Shown piece after piece: positions 1 through 7,548 of a DNA stretch of 21,581 nucleotides. Positions within the stretch are counted from its first letter, which is position 1, and each line of letters starts with the position of its first letter. The stretch comes from JACZSB01 sp965372015 (GTDB lineage: Bacteria; Fidelibacterota; Marinisomatia; SCGC-AAA003-L08; TS1B11): the NCBI GenBank assembly GCA_965372015.1, contig CBDVAP010000040.1, positions 1 to 21,581 on the forward strand, written 5' to 3'. The notes under the pieces were generated by a model. That model had not been told where the DNA came from, did not search any database, and was given only the letters and a program-made list of their open reading frames with translations. A program made the translations under genes and the position numbers.

Positions 1-534
1 AGACTTCGTGAATTTTTGGTCTTAGAGGAGAACGGCAGCATTTCCTACCTCTTTGATACTGCCCTCGATGATCATGAGGATATTAGTGGCCTTACTGATG
101 TAATGGAGATAGCCAGTGTAAAACACCGTCGCACGGTGATATTAAGGGATGATGGCACAGTCTGGGCCTGGGGAACGAATAATTTTGGACAGCTGGGCAA
201 CGGAACCTATGAAAATAGTGCAAGGCCCACAAGGGTGAGCAACCTGACTGATATTGTCGCCATCTCAGCCAACTATGATTTTAACCTGGCGCTAAAAGAT
301 GATGGCACAGTCTGGTATTGGGGTCTTGTGCATGCAAACGGACCGGAATCAACCGGTCAAAACATTCCAGTAAAAATCGAAAATCTCAGTAATGTAGAAC
401 TGATCTATGCTTACACCAAAAATATTGTCAGGAAAAATGATGGGACTTATTGGGTGTTCGATTGTGTAGATAGAATACCTGAACAGGTTCAATTCTTAGC
501 TACGACCTACCGTCACCGGCAGTTATATCGCTAG
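1..534 (+). CDS. RCC1-repeat surface protein, 5'-truncated by the window edge, 3' end frameshifted
   Basis: The frame is open from base 1, so the true start lies outside the window. The visible 177 residues contain about three RCC1/BNR-type beta-propeller repeats, recognisable by DDGTVWAWG, NNFGQLGNG, DDGTVWYWG and NDGTYWVF, each preceded by a short D(I/V)-x-x-I strand. In bacteria such repeats are typical of secreted or cell-surface proteins; the ligand is unknown. The frame stops at 532-534 with a tail (TTYRHRQLYR) that does not look like the family. The expected C-terminal sorting domain continues in another frame just downstream (next entry), so the gene is probably frameshifted. Base composition is AT-richer than the rest of the window (27 of 60 G+C in 61-120). 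Confidence 0.75.
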   Translation, partial: RLREFLVLEENGSISYLFDTALDDHEDISGLTDVMEIASVKHRRTVILRDDGTVWAWGTNNFGQLGNGTYENSARPTRVSNLTDIVAISANYDFNLALKDDGTVWYWGLVHANGPESTGQNIPVKIENLSNVELIYAYTKNIVRKNDGTYWVFDCVDRIPEQVQFLATTYRHRQLYR

Positions 535-734
535 TAGTATACGATATGGCTGGGCGTAAAGTTGATGGTTGGAGCGCAAATCAGGTTGCGGGTAGTTATC
601 AGCAAGTCTGGCATGGAAAATATGCGAATGGTAAGCCAGTGCCCAGTGGTATCTACCTCTATCGCTTGGTGGCGACACCAACCATTGGTTCTGGACCATT
701 TATTGAAACTCGGAAGATGGTGCTTTTGAAATAG
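483..734 (+). pseudogene. Detached FlgD-like (type A) C-terminal secretion/sorting domain of the RCC1 protein
   Basis: In frame 3, after a stop at 480-482, the translation reads SILSYDLPSPAVISLVVYDM, then AGRKVDGW, and ends KPVPSGIYLYRLVA...MVLLK. This is the classic layout of the FlgD-like/Por-secretion C-terminal domain: YDLP strand, V-x-VYDxxGRxV, W-x-G, G-x-PVxSGxYxYRL, K-x-x-LLK. These domains direct export to the cell surface and are normally fused to the passenger. Here the upstream RCC1 passenger is in frame 1 and reads through this stretch in the wrong frame. One base missing near 484-490 would fuse them as ...PEQ-x-SILSYDLP. ATG 546 is internal to the domain and has no clear Shine-Dalgarno, so independent translation is unlikely. 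A sequencing or assembly indel is an alternative to a real mutation. Confidence 0.75.
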
Positions 735-767
735 TCTTTAATGATCTCGAAGGCATGATTATGTTAC

Positions 768-790
768 GCGCCCACCATTTCGGTGGGCGC
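768..790. terminator. Hairpin between convergent genes
   Basis: A perfect 9-bp stem (GCGCCCACC / GGTGGGCGC) closes a 5-base ATTTC loop. It lies 34 bases past the RCC1-protein stop and about 50 past the DUF5916 stop on the other strand. There is no U-tract on either side, so it may act as a transcript-end stabiliser or weak bidirectional terminator. Confidence 0.55.
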
Positions 791-804
791 TCCCATTGCC
801 TGCC

Positions 805-828
805 GGCCGGGCAGTATACCACCCGGCC
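805..828. terminator. Second hairpin downstream of the DUF5916 gene
   Basis: A 7-bp stem (GGCCGGG / CCCGGCC) encloses a 10-base loop containing GTATACCA. It lies 14 bases beyond the stop of the minus-strand DUF5916 gene. A related hairpin with a GGTATACC loop lies at 3635-3656 on the far side of the same gene, so it may be a small dispersed repeat rather than a terminator. Confidence 0.4.
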
Positions 829-841
829 TCTTAATACCTGA

Positions 842-3508
842 TTATAGATTCAGTAGGTAGCTGGCCTTCAGCATGAACACATTCTCGGCGTCCGCTTGAA
901 AGAGCCGGCCCATGTCCCGGCCGTAGCTGAAATCCCCGTTTGCCTGGTCCTGGCTCATATTGCGGGACCAGACCAGATAGATAGCCGAACCGGTCTGGTA
1001 TTCCCAGCGGACCACCAGGTTGGAGTTGAACTGCCGGTAATTGAAGTCCCGCTCCTCGGGCAGTTCGAAATCGGTTACGCCATCACCATCCATGTCATAG
1101 GTGTTGGGTTGGCCGTCGTAATCGGTTTCTTCGGGAGTAAATATGTGGAAGCGGTCATCAAAGTTTTTAGCCCGGGTTTTGTCTTCCAAAACCAGTTTGT
1201 CCTCACTGAACTTGCCGGCAGTGAGATAAGGTGAGCCGTAGAACTGTATGGACAGCGTGGGGCTCAGTGTCAGGTCGAAGCGCAGGGTGGTTGATACCGT
1301 AGTCTGATCCAGTGACGCCATGATAAACCGCTCTTCGCCGGTTCTTAAGTCCACCGTTGGCTCAAAGTCACCCCATGTGCCCCAGGAGTCGTTCATAACG
1401 TTCAATCCTGCCGAGGTCGTGAGGGTAAAATAGTCTGTTGGACGCCAGGTCAGGCTGGGATCGATCCCCTGCCAATCGATCCGGGCATCCGGTTGGCCGC
1501 CGCGGTAACCGGAGATCGAAAACGACCAGTCCTTACGTTGATCACTACTCAAATACATCCATAAGTTCCGGCCGAAATCGGTGCGCATGGCCGGGCCGCC
1601 CCATAGGCCCGTCAGATGCAGCACCGGTAAGTCGGCGTTCAGCCCTGCGCCCAGTTGCCAATAGTTCAGCAGGGTCAAATTGCCATTGACATTGCCGCCT
1701 AGTGCGGTCATCTCCTCCAGGCCCGCAGAGGTAAAGCCCGACCAGGCGTTGAAATTGAGATACCAGGAGCGAATTACATCGCCCGGCGCCTCTTCCCGCC
1801 GCTGCACCCAGATAAATTGCGTGCTGCGGTCGACACTGCGGTGGAAACCCAGGTCGTTGGCGTCGAATCCCGGTGAGAAAGTGAGCTCGCCTACTGCTCC
1901 CCGCCAATGTTCGCCCCGAACCTTCGATAGCACCACTTTGTGCATATAGCCGGCCAGTCCGGTGGCCAGGGTATCGACGCTCAAGTGCCGGGCGTCGGGC
2001 CGCTGGAAATAGTGGATGGAACTCTCCTGCGTCCCGGTGATGGCGTCCCGGCTTCCCAGGAGGTCGGTGGCCGCGATTGTCCCCTGCACCTCGTAAGTGT
2101 CCTCGCTGAATAGGTGGCGCAGGTCAATACCGCCGGTATAAGCATCGGTGGGAAGAAAATTCAGCTGCTCATTCTCGATGCGCCGGTTAGTGGCGGTCAG
2201 AATACCGCCCAGCGAGGTTTTCCCCTGGCGGAAGTCCTGTTGCACCCGGGTCACGAAATAATTAGTCAGCGGCTCCACCGTTTCGTGCCGGGTAGGCTGA
2301 TCCTCAAAGCGGATGGTAGCCTGCTCCTGGGCCGTAACGGCATTCAGCACACCGATTGACAAGCCTGAAGCGGTCTTACCGCTGAGCTTGCCGGCCGCCA
2401 GTATGGCGGTTGATGAAGGCTGGTCAACAAATCCGTCGGTGTCCGGGGAATGGTGCGGTGAGCGGCCGATCCGCCGGGGGTAGAACAGCGCATTACTGCC
2501 CAGATCCCCGTCACCGATCCCCAGTGCGAATGCAAAAATGTTTCCCCCTTCCACAAAAAGGGGCCTTTTCTCGGCATAAAAGGTCTCAAAAGCGGTCAGG
2601 TTCAGATCGGCCGGATCGGCCTCCACCTGGCCGAAATCGGGGTTCACCGTCAGGTCCAATGTGAGATTGTTGGTCAGTCCCAACTTAATATCCGCCCCCA
2701 GGTTGGAAACCAGGTTATAGCCCTCGGGGTGTACGGCGGTCATATATTCTGTGGCTCGGGAGTACTGTCCGGTAGTGTAAGGCGACAGGTAAATTCGGCG
2801 TTGGCGCGGAATATTATTCAGGCCGGTCAGCCGGCCGTAATGACGCACGAAGCCGTCTTCCTCTTTTGACCAGTAGCTCCAATATATATCTTCATTTTTA
2901 CGTGAAATCATGCGATTGACCTGTAGGCCCCAGGATTGGACCTCGCTGTCCGAGAAGCGTAGTTCGCGCAATGGAATCTGGAACTCCGCCGTCCAACCGT
3001 CCGGTGTGATGCTGGCTTCGCCTTCCCAGATGGCGTCCCAGTTGAGGTCCTGCATGGCGTCATCGTAACGGCGCATATCCCGCTTGACCCCTTGCGGGTT
3101 CAGCCAAAACTCGAACGCAGTGCGATAGTCGCCATAGCTGTCGAAGGAGACGCTCACCCAGTCGCTGGGAGTTTCCTCGTCGCGGCGACTGAGGATACTG
3201 CGGATTCCCGCCGGCTGGGAGTCGAAAGCCTTAATGGCTACGTATAGATATTCGTCATCATAGAGGATGGCGAACTCGGTCAGCTCGGTGGCGGCTTGGC
3301 CTTCCAACGGATCACGCTGCACGAAGTCTGACTTAAAGGTAGCGTCCTTCCAGGCCTCATCGTCGATATGGCCGTCAATATGGATCTGACCCGCCGGTAT
3401 TCGTAGCGCCTTGACCGATCGGGGCCGCTCCAGATCTACCCGGTCCAATCTGGCCCCCAGCAGGATACCGGTGGACATCAACAGTAAGGCGAATTTTCTG
3501 TAGGACAT
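842..3508 (-). CDS. DUF5916 outer-membrane protein with N-terminal CBM9-like domain
   Basis: This 888-residue exported protein starts at an ATG preceded by a strong AGGAGAGG (3513-3520). Residues 1-19 look like a signal peptide. Residues about 35-215 form a carbohydrate-binding family 9-like domain (IDGHIDDEAW at 44-53, the LYDDEYLYVAIKAFD strand at 82-96, FEFWLNPQG, GWTAEFQIPL). From about 235 onward lies the DUF5916 region, with its signature NPDFGQVEADPADLNLTAFE (289-308) and KRPLFVEGG (314-322). The rest is alternating amphipathic strands, consistent with an outer-membrane barrel, ending in ASYLLNL. A calcium-loop-like DMDGDGVTDFE sits at 805-815, probably in a surface loop. Family members are widespread in FCB bacteria; their function is unproven, possibly glycan binding or uptake. 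It stands alone, separated from the ton operon by a terminator. Confidence 0.88.
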   Translation of the reverse strand: MSYRKFALLLMSTGILLGARLDRVDLERPRSVKALRIPAGQIHIDGHIDDEAWKDATFKSDFVQRDPLEGQAATELTEFAILYDDEYLYVAIKAFDSQPAGIRSILSRRDEETPSDWVSVSFDSYGDYRTAFEFWLNPQGVKRDMRRYDDAMQDLNWDAIWEGEASITPDGWTAEFQIPLRELRFSDSEVQSWGLQVNRMISRKNEDIYWSYWSKEEDGFVRHYGRLTGLNNIPRQRRIYLSPYTTGQYSRATEYMTAVHPEGYNLVSNLGADIKLGLTNNLTLDLTVNPDFGQVEADPADLNLTAFETFYAEKRPLFVEGGNIFAFALGIGDGDLGSNALFYPRRIGRSPHHSPDTDGFVDQPSSTAILAAGKLSGKTASGLSIGVLNAVTAQEQATIRFEDQPTRHETVEPLTNYFVTRVQQDFRQGKTSLGGILTATNRRIENEQLNFLPTDAYTGGIDLRHLFSEDTYEVQGTIAATDLLGSRDAITGTQESSIHYFQRPDARHLSVDTLATGLAGYMHKVVLSKVRGEHWRGAVGELTFSPGFDANDLGFHRSVDRSTQFIWVQRREEAPGDVIRSWYLNFNAWSGFTSAGLEEMTALGGNVNGNLTLLNYWQLGAGLNADLPVLHLTGLWGGPAMRTDFGRNLWMYLSSDQRKDWSFSISGYRGGQPDARIDWQGIDPSLTWRPTDYFTLTTSAGLNVMNDSWGTWGDFEPTVDLRTGEERFIMASLDQTTVSTTLRFDLTLSPTLSIQFYGSPYLTAGKFSEDKLVLEDKTRAKNFDDRFHIFTPEETDYDGQPNTYDMDGDGVTDFELPEERDFNYRQFNSNLVVRWEYQTGSAIYLVWSRNMSQDQANGDFSYGRDMGRLFQADAENVFMLKASYLLNL

Positions 3509-3634
3509 GAAACCTCTCCTGGTAAACTTTAGTGCTGGATGTTTGTTTGACGCAGCGGCCGGCGGAAAGGTTGTCAGGCTGGGTGTCAGGCGAACAAATT
3601 TTTAGGATCAATCACAATTAGGCCGAAGCTATCT

Positions 3635-3656
3635 GCCGGTGGTATACCGGTCCGGC
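3635..3656. repeat. Hairpin related to 805-828
   Basis: A 5-bp stem GCCGG / CCGGC has a 12-base loop containing the palindrome GGTATACC. Read on the minus strand it shares GTATACCACC-GGC with the hairpin at 805-828. The two copies bracket the DUF5916 gene in opposite orientations. Confidence 0.4.
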
Positions 3657-3660
3657 GTAT

Positions 3661-3686
3661 AAAAAAAAGGGGCGCTTGCGCCCCTT
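3661..3686 (-). terminator. Rho-independent terminator of the exbB-exbD-exbD-tonB operon
   Basis: Read on the minus strand, AAGGGGCG-CAAG-CGCCCCTT forms an 8-bp stem with a 4-base loop, followed directly by at least six T (A3661-3666 on the plus strand). It starts 26 bases after the tonB stop. This is the clearest terminator in the window. Confidence 0.92.
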
Positions 3687-3712
3687 GTAAATTTACCGGG
3701 TAAAACTCGGGC

Positions 3713-4351
3713 TTAGCCTTTCAGCTTGAAGCTCACCGGGATAGAAATCCAAACCCCCACAGGACGATCCCGCTGCTTGGCCGGCGTGAACATGGTACGC
3801 TTGATGGCATCCACGGCCGCTTCGTCCAAACCGGTGTTAGGGACTCCCTTGAGTATTACTGTCTCGGTTACCCGCCCCTTGTTGTTGACAAACGCCTGCA
3901 CGATCACGGTGCCCTCGATACCAGCCTCCTGGGCAATGGGGGGATAGCGCACATTCCGCTGGATGGCCGCGTAACCGCCAATGGGCACCGGCGCTTCGTC
4001 ATAAGGAATAAAACGCACGGTGGGGCCTTCATTGGGCGGCGGCGGCGGCGCATCCCATTCGAAGTCCTCCAGATCGGTCTCCTCGATGGTGATATCCTCG
4101 GCGATATCCTCGTCCTCCGACTCTACCGGAATCGAAGGGCGTGAAGGTGGTGGTGGCGCCTCGAACTGCTGTGTAGGCGGAATCTCAATCGTCTCCACTA
4201 ATTCGTTAAAATCCCGCTCCACCATTTCACCACCCTGCTCGAAACGAGGCAGGGCGTAAAAAAACATAACCACCAGGATCACCGTTCCCATCAGGATCCA
4301 GCGCACCCGTAAAGGGTAGCGCAACATGAAGCGATCGTCTGGCACCGGCAT
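3713..4351 (-). CDS. tonB: TonB-family energy transducer
   Basis: This 212-residue protein links the inner-membrane ExbB/ExbD motor to outer-membrane receptors. It has a short basic N-terminus, one membrane anchor (about 17-34), a proline- and acid-rich periplasmic linker (about 58-116, with PPPPS and APPPPP), and a TonB C-terminal domain (about 125-212). The domain shows the hallmarks VRYPPIAQEAGIEGTVIV, the GVPNTGLDEAAVDAI helix, FTPAKQRDRPVGVWI, and the final strand PVSFKL. The linker is short compared with enterobacterial TonB but usual for the Bacteroidota-style proteins. ATG 4351 is two bases after the TAA of the preceding exbD, so it is very likely co-translated. A strong terminator follows. 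Confidence 0.93.
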   Translation of the reverse strand: MPVPDDRFMLRYPLRVRWILMGTVILVVMFFYALPRFEQGGEMVERDFNELVETIEIPPTQQFEAPPPPSRPSIPVESEDEDIAEDITIEETDLEDFEWDAPPPPPNEGPTVRFIPYDEAPVPIGGYAAIQRNVRYPPIAQEAGIEGTVIVQAFVNNKGRVTETVILKGVPNTGLDEAAVDAIKRTMFTPAKQRDRPVGVWISIPVSFKLKG

Positions 4352-4353
4352 GA

Positions 4354-4764
4354 TTAATTCACTCTGGTTTTGGCGGAATAATTCACCTTAAGCGCGTTGG
4401 CGTTGCGCAACTCCTGGTGCAGATCGGTTATGATCCTCATGCTAGTCTCTTTGTCAGCCTTCAATGAGGTGGTCAGTTTAGGATTCTCGGCCAGCTTGGC
4501 ATAGATCACGTTCCGCACCGCCGGCATAGGCACCCGTTTGTCGTCGATCGATACCAGGCCCACCTTGTTCACCCACAAGTGAGCGGTGTTGCGTTTACTC
4601 TCAAGCTTCTCAATTTTGGTAGCGCTGGGCAAGGCAATCGGTAGTCCCTCATATTCCCTTAACACGGTGGTCACCATGAAGAACACCAACAACATAAAGA
4701 TAATATCTGGCATGGAAGCCGTCGAGATTTCCGACTTGGGCTTATTGCGGACAGAAAATTTCAT
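4354..4764 (-). CDS. exbD: ExbD/TolR-type biopolymer transporter, second copy
   Basis: This 136-residue protein has the ExbD pattern: a short cytoplasmic basic N-terminus, one transmembrane helix beginning MPDIIFMLLVFFMVTTV, and a periplasmic domain. Asp20 in the helix start matches the proton-pathway aspartate of ExbD/TolR. The periplasmic part (LPSATKIEKLESKRN..., LWVNKVGLVSIDDKRV) follows the family. It is the second of two adjacent exbD genes and is clearly divergent from the first, keeping only the S-A/T-S-M-x-D-I motif and general layout. It starts at an ATG with GGAG upstream, 24 bases after the first exbD stop, and is followed after 2 bases by tonB. It may pair with the other ExbD as a heterodimer (inference). 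Confidence 0.9.
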   Translation of the reverse strand: MKFSVRNKPKSEISTASMPDIIFMLLVFFMVTTVLREYEGLPIALPSATKIEKLESKRNTAHLWVNKVGLVSIDDKRVPMPAVRNVIYAKLAENPKLTTSLKADKETSMRIITDLHQELRNANALKVNYSAKTRVN

Positions 4765-4788
4765 TTATGAAGGTATCTCCAAAGAACT

Positions 4789-5187
4789 CTATTGGTCTGG
4801 TTCAGCGATGGAAATCCGGGTAGCCCTGGCTTGCTTGAGCTGATCCAGCACATCCAGGTAGGCTTGGTGCTTCGTCTGCGGATGGGTCTTTACCGAGATG
4901 ATCAGCTTGTCATTGCGCGCCAGCATGGTCTTGATCCGCCCCTTGAGCTGGTTTACCGGCACCAGCTCCTCATCCAACAGCACTTGCCCGGCGGCGTTGA
5001 TCAGCACATTGGTGATGTTCTTAGGATTGACCTCCAACTCTTCACCGATAGCGGGAAGCACCAGGCCGATGCCCTTGTCCATACTGATGGTGGTCGTCAC
5101 CAGAAAGAATACCAGTAGCAGAAAGGCGATATCGGCCATGGAAGCCGAGGGGATTTCCTTCAAGCCGGCCCGTTTACGCTTAATCAT
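4789..5187 (-). CDS. exbD: ExbD/TolR-type biopolymer transporter, first copy
   Basis: This 132-residue single-pass inner-membrane protein starts MIKRKRAGLKEIPSASMADI; Asp19 in MADIAFLLLVFFLVTTT is the conserved motor aspartate. The periplasmic domain carries LVLPAIGEELEVNPKNITNV, then VLLDEELVPVNQLKGRI and a final helix-rich region (YLDVLDQLKQA). It lies 23 bases downstream of exbB, with a GGGGA-type ribosome-binding site before ATG 5187. Together with ExbB and the second ExbD it should form the proton-driven complex that powers TonB. Confidence 0.92.
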   Translation of the reverse strand: MIKRKRAGLKEIPSASMADIAFLLLVFFLVTTTISMDKGIGLVLPAIGEELEVNPKNITNVLINAAGQVLLDEELVPVNQLKGRIKTMLARNDKLIISVKTHPQTKHQAYLDVLDQLKQARATRISIAEPDQ

Positions 5188-5210
5188 TCGGGGCTCCCCA
5201 TACCAGTCAG

Positions 5211-5837
5211 TTAGGCCTTGAGGTTACCGTCTTTTTCCAATATCATCATAGTCTCCACCAGGGTCTCGGAACCTTTTTCCATGCTCAGGATATGGCCCTC
5301 GATCATAGTCAAGGCGAAGTTCTGGAGGAATTGCAGAATAATTGCCACTACCAGACCAAAAGCGGTGGTCAAGAGAGCCACCGAGATACCTCCGGCCACC
5401 ACCGCGGGACTGATATCATTAGCCATTTTAATATCATCAAAGGCCTTGATCATGCCCACCACCGTGCCCAGGAAGCCCAGCATGGGAGCGGTACCGATGA
5501 AAAAGGTTATCCAGGACATGTTTTTCTCCAGGTTGGCCATCTCGATAGTGCCCCGATTTTCGATGGCCTTCTCCGCACTGGACACGCCGAGGTTGATGTG
5601 CTCCAAGGCCGCCATGAAGATATTGCCCAGCGGTCCGCTCACCTCTTCGCATTTGACCAGGGCGGATTTTACCCCGGACGATCGTAAGATATCCGTAACC
5701 TCGCCGGCAAAAACATCCACCTCCACTTCACTCTTGAACAGGTGGTAGAGTCGCTCGACAGAAAACGCGATTCCTGCTATCCCGCAGGCCAAAATCGGCC
5801 ACATGAAGCTGCCGCCTTGGAGAAAATAGTCAACCAT
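5211..5837 (-). CDS. exbB: ExbB/MotA/TolQ proton channel protein
   Basis: This 208-residue protein has three predicted transmembrane helices (about 9-29, 109-133, 147-175). The second carries GTAPMLGFLGTVVGMIKAF and the third SVALLTTAFGLVVAI, the two segments with the conserved threonines that line the ExbB/TolQ channel. The cytoplasmic loop between helices 1 and 2 has normal length for the short ExbB form. It is the first gene of the four-gene ton operon, with GGAGG (5848-5852) ten bases before ATG 5837. A 111-base gap separates it from the upstream protease gene, enough for its own promoter, though I could not identify convincing -35/-10 boxes. Confidence 0.93.
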   Translation of the reverse strand: MVDYFLQGGSFMWPILACGIAGIAFSVERLYHLFKSEVEVDVFAGEVTDILRSSGVKSALVKCEEVSGPLGNIFMAALEHINLGVSSAEKAIENRGTIEMANLEKNMSWITFFIGTAPMLGFLGTVVGMIKAFDDIKMANDISPAVVAGGISVALLTTAFGLVVAIILQFLQNFALTMIEGHILSMEKGSETLVETMMILEKDGNLKA

Positions 5838-5948
5838 TTAACCTAGACCTCCATTTGAATTTCAATTTTTGGGGAACCAGTCAGAAAAATAAAAAGCCAA
5901 TCTTTGCCGACATACATCCCGGCACTGAATATTAATTCGGAAAGCCTC

Positions 5949-7547
5949 CTATTGCAAGCCCGATAGGAGACCCGCCTGATCAAAAAGTTCCAGCGCTTGT
6001 TGTACCTGGTTGTCCACTCGTAAGCGCAGCAAATATAAAGCTTCCCGATTCCAGTTCCGGCCGGCGATCTCGCTGGCCACGCGGTTGGATAGATATTCCC
6101 AATCCTGCTCTAAGGCTGTGTCATCAAGCTCCTGCCCTTTGGCCCGTAGCCAGGCCGCCATTCGCTCGCGTTCTTCCGCCCCGGGCTGATATTCCTGGAT
6201 AAAGGTGTCCAGATCGGGATAGCGGCCTTTAATCTCCATGGCGGCCATCTCGGCGTATTGGAAAAAGAGCCGCTCGGGATTGTTCATCAACCGTAGAGAT
6301 TGGTCCGTCAACTTCAGGTTGAAAGTGATCCGCACGTCGGGGAAAATGCCGCCACCGCCGTAGACTGTCCGGCCCGAACGGGTATGGTAACGTGGCAGGG
6401 TGGCCAGGATGGAATCGATCACCTGTGGATCATCCGAGCGAGCTATCAGATCGTGATAGTACTGTTCACTACCCTTGCCGTAGGGCCGCTGGATCAGGCG
6501 TCCGCTGGGCGTGTAGTAGCGACCTACCGTCACTCGCAAAGCTGAACCGTCGCTCAACCGCCATTGGCGTTGCACCAGTCCCTTGCCGAAGCTGGTCTCG
6601 CCCACAATCAAGCCCCGGTCCAGGTCCTGCAGTGCGCCGGCCACTATCTCGCTGGCGCTGGCGGTCCCCCGGTTAATCAGCATGATGATGGGATAGGAAG
6701 GGTGAGTTCCTTCCCGGCTGGCCCGATGCACCTGGTTGATACTGGGTTGGCGGCCCTTGGTGAAAACCAGCGTGTCGTCATGGGCGATGAACAGGTCCAG
6801 GACCTGAACCGCCTGTTCAAGATAGCCGCCCCCATTGTTGCGCAGGTCCAGCAGCAACCTGGTCATCCCCTGGCCTTCCAGCTCCTCCAGGGCCAGTTCC
6901 ACTTCATCGACGGTCGTGCTGGAGAAGCGGTTGATCAGTATATAGCCGGTGCGATCATCCAACATGATAGAAGCCAGCACACTATAGATGGGGATATCGT
7001 CGCGGACAATGGTGAAGGGAATCAGCTTCTCCTGCCCTACCCGGCGCACCTTGATGTTCACCGAGGTACCCTTCTCCCCGCGCAGGGTCTGAACCACCTG
7101 GGCCTGGCTGAATTTGTAGGCCGACTGGCCATCGATCTCCACGATCTTATCGCCGGATTGCAGCCCAACATGTTCCGACGGACTTCCCACCACCGGTGCG
7201 ATGACTGTTATCCAGTTGTCAATGATATCGAACTCAATGCCGATCCCTTGAAATCGGCCCACGAACCGCTCGTTGATGGCTTCGAACTGGTCCTTGGGAA
7301 TGTAGGTGGAGTGAGGATCCAGCCGCTCCAGCAATCCGTCGAAGGCCCCCTCGAAAACGTCGTCCCAATCCACCGGGTCAACGTAGTTATCGTTAACCAG
7401 CCGGATGATCTCCTGCAGGGAATTCAGCTTCTGGTAGAGGTCATCGGTCCGGCCGGCCGGCAGCGGTTTGGCCTGGGTTCCGGCCAGAATCAGCAACCCG
7501 CTGGCCAGAATCCCAGCACTTATCCACAGCCTGCGCCGGTGTGTCAC
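5949..7547 (-). CDS. ctpA: S41 carboxy-terminal processing protease (CtpA type)
   Basis: This 532-residue periplasmic, membrane-anchored serine protease has an N-terminal basic-hydrophobic anchor (1-26), a helical region with DNYVDPVDW and DPHSTYIP, a PDZ domain (about 98-182, with SGDKIVEIDG), and the S41 core. LLLDLRNNGGGYLEQAV (231-247) is the substrate-groove strand. GTASASEIVAGAL gives catalytic Ser297, and SFGKGLVQ gives the paired Lys322; their 25-residue spacing matches Prc and D1 protease. The C-terminal 150 residues are helical and unassigned. The start is GTG at 7547, one base after the TAG of the upstream barrel-protein gene, which suggests coupled translation. Such proteases trim or degrade cell-envelope proteins; the substrate here is unknown. 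Confidence 0.92.
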   Translation of the reverse strand: MTHRRRLWISAGILASGLLILAGTQAKPLPAGRTDDLYQKLNSLQEIIRLVNDNYVDPVDWDDVFEGAFDGLLERLDPHSTYIPKDQFEAINERFVGRFQGIGIEFDIIDNWITVIAPVVGSPSEHVGLQSGDKIVEIDGQSAYKFSQAQVVQTLRGEKGTSVNIKVRRVGQEKLIPFTIVRDDIPIYSVLASIMLDDRTGYILINRFSSTTVDEVELALEELEGQGMTRLLLDLRNNGGGYLEQAVQVLDLFIAHDDTLVFTKGRQPSINQVHRASREGTHPSYPIIMLINRGTASASEIVAGALQDLDRGLIVGETSFGKGLVQRQWRLSDGSALRVTVGRYYTPSGRLIQRPYGKGSEQYYHDLIARSDDPQVIDSILATLPRYHTRSGRTVYGGGGIFPDVRITFNLKLTDQSLRLMNNPERLFFQYAEMAAMEIKGRYPDLDTFIQEYQPGAEERERMAAWLRAKGQELDDTALEQDWEYLSNRVASEIAGRNWNREALYLLRLRVDNQVQQALELFDQAGLLSGLQ

Positions 7548-7548
7548 G

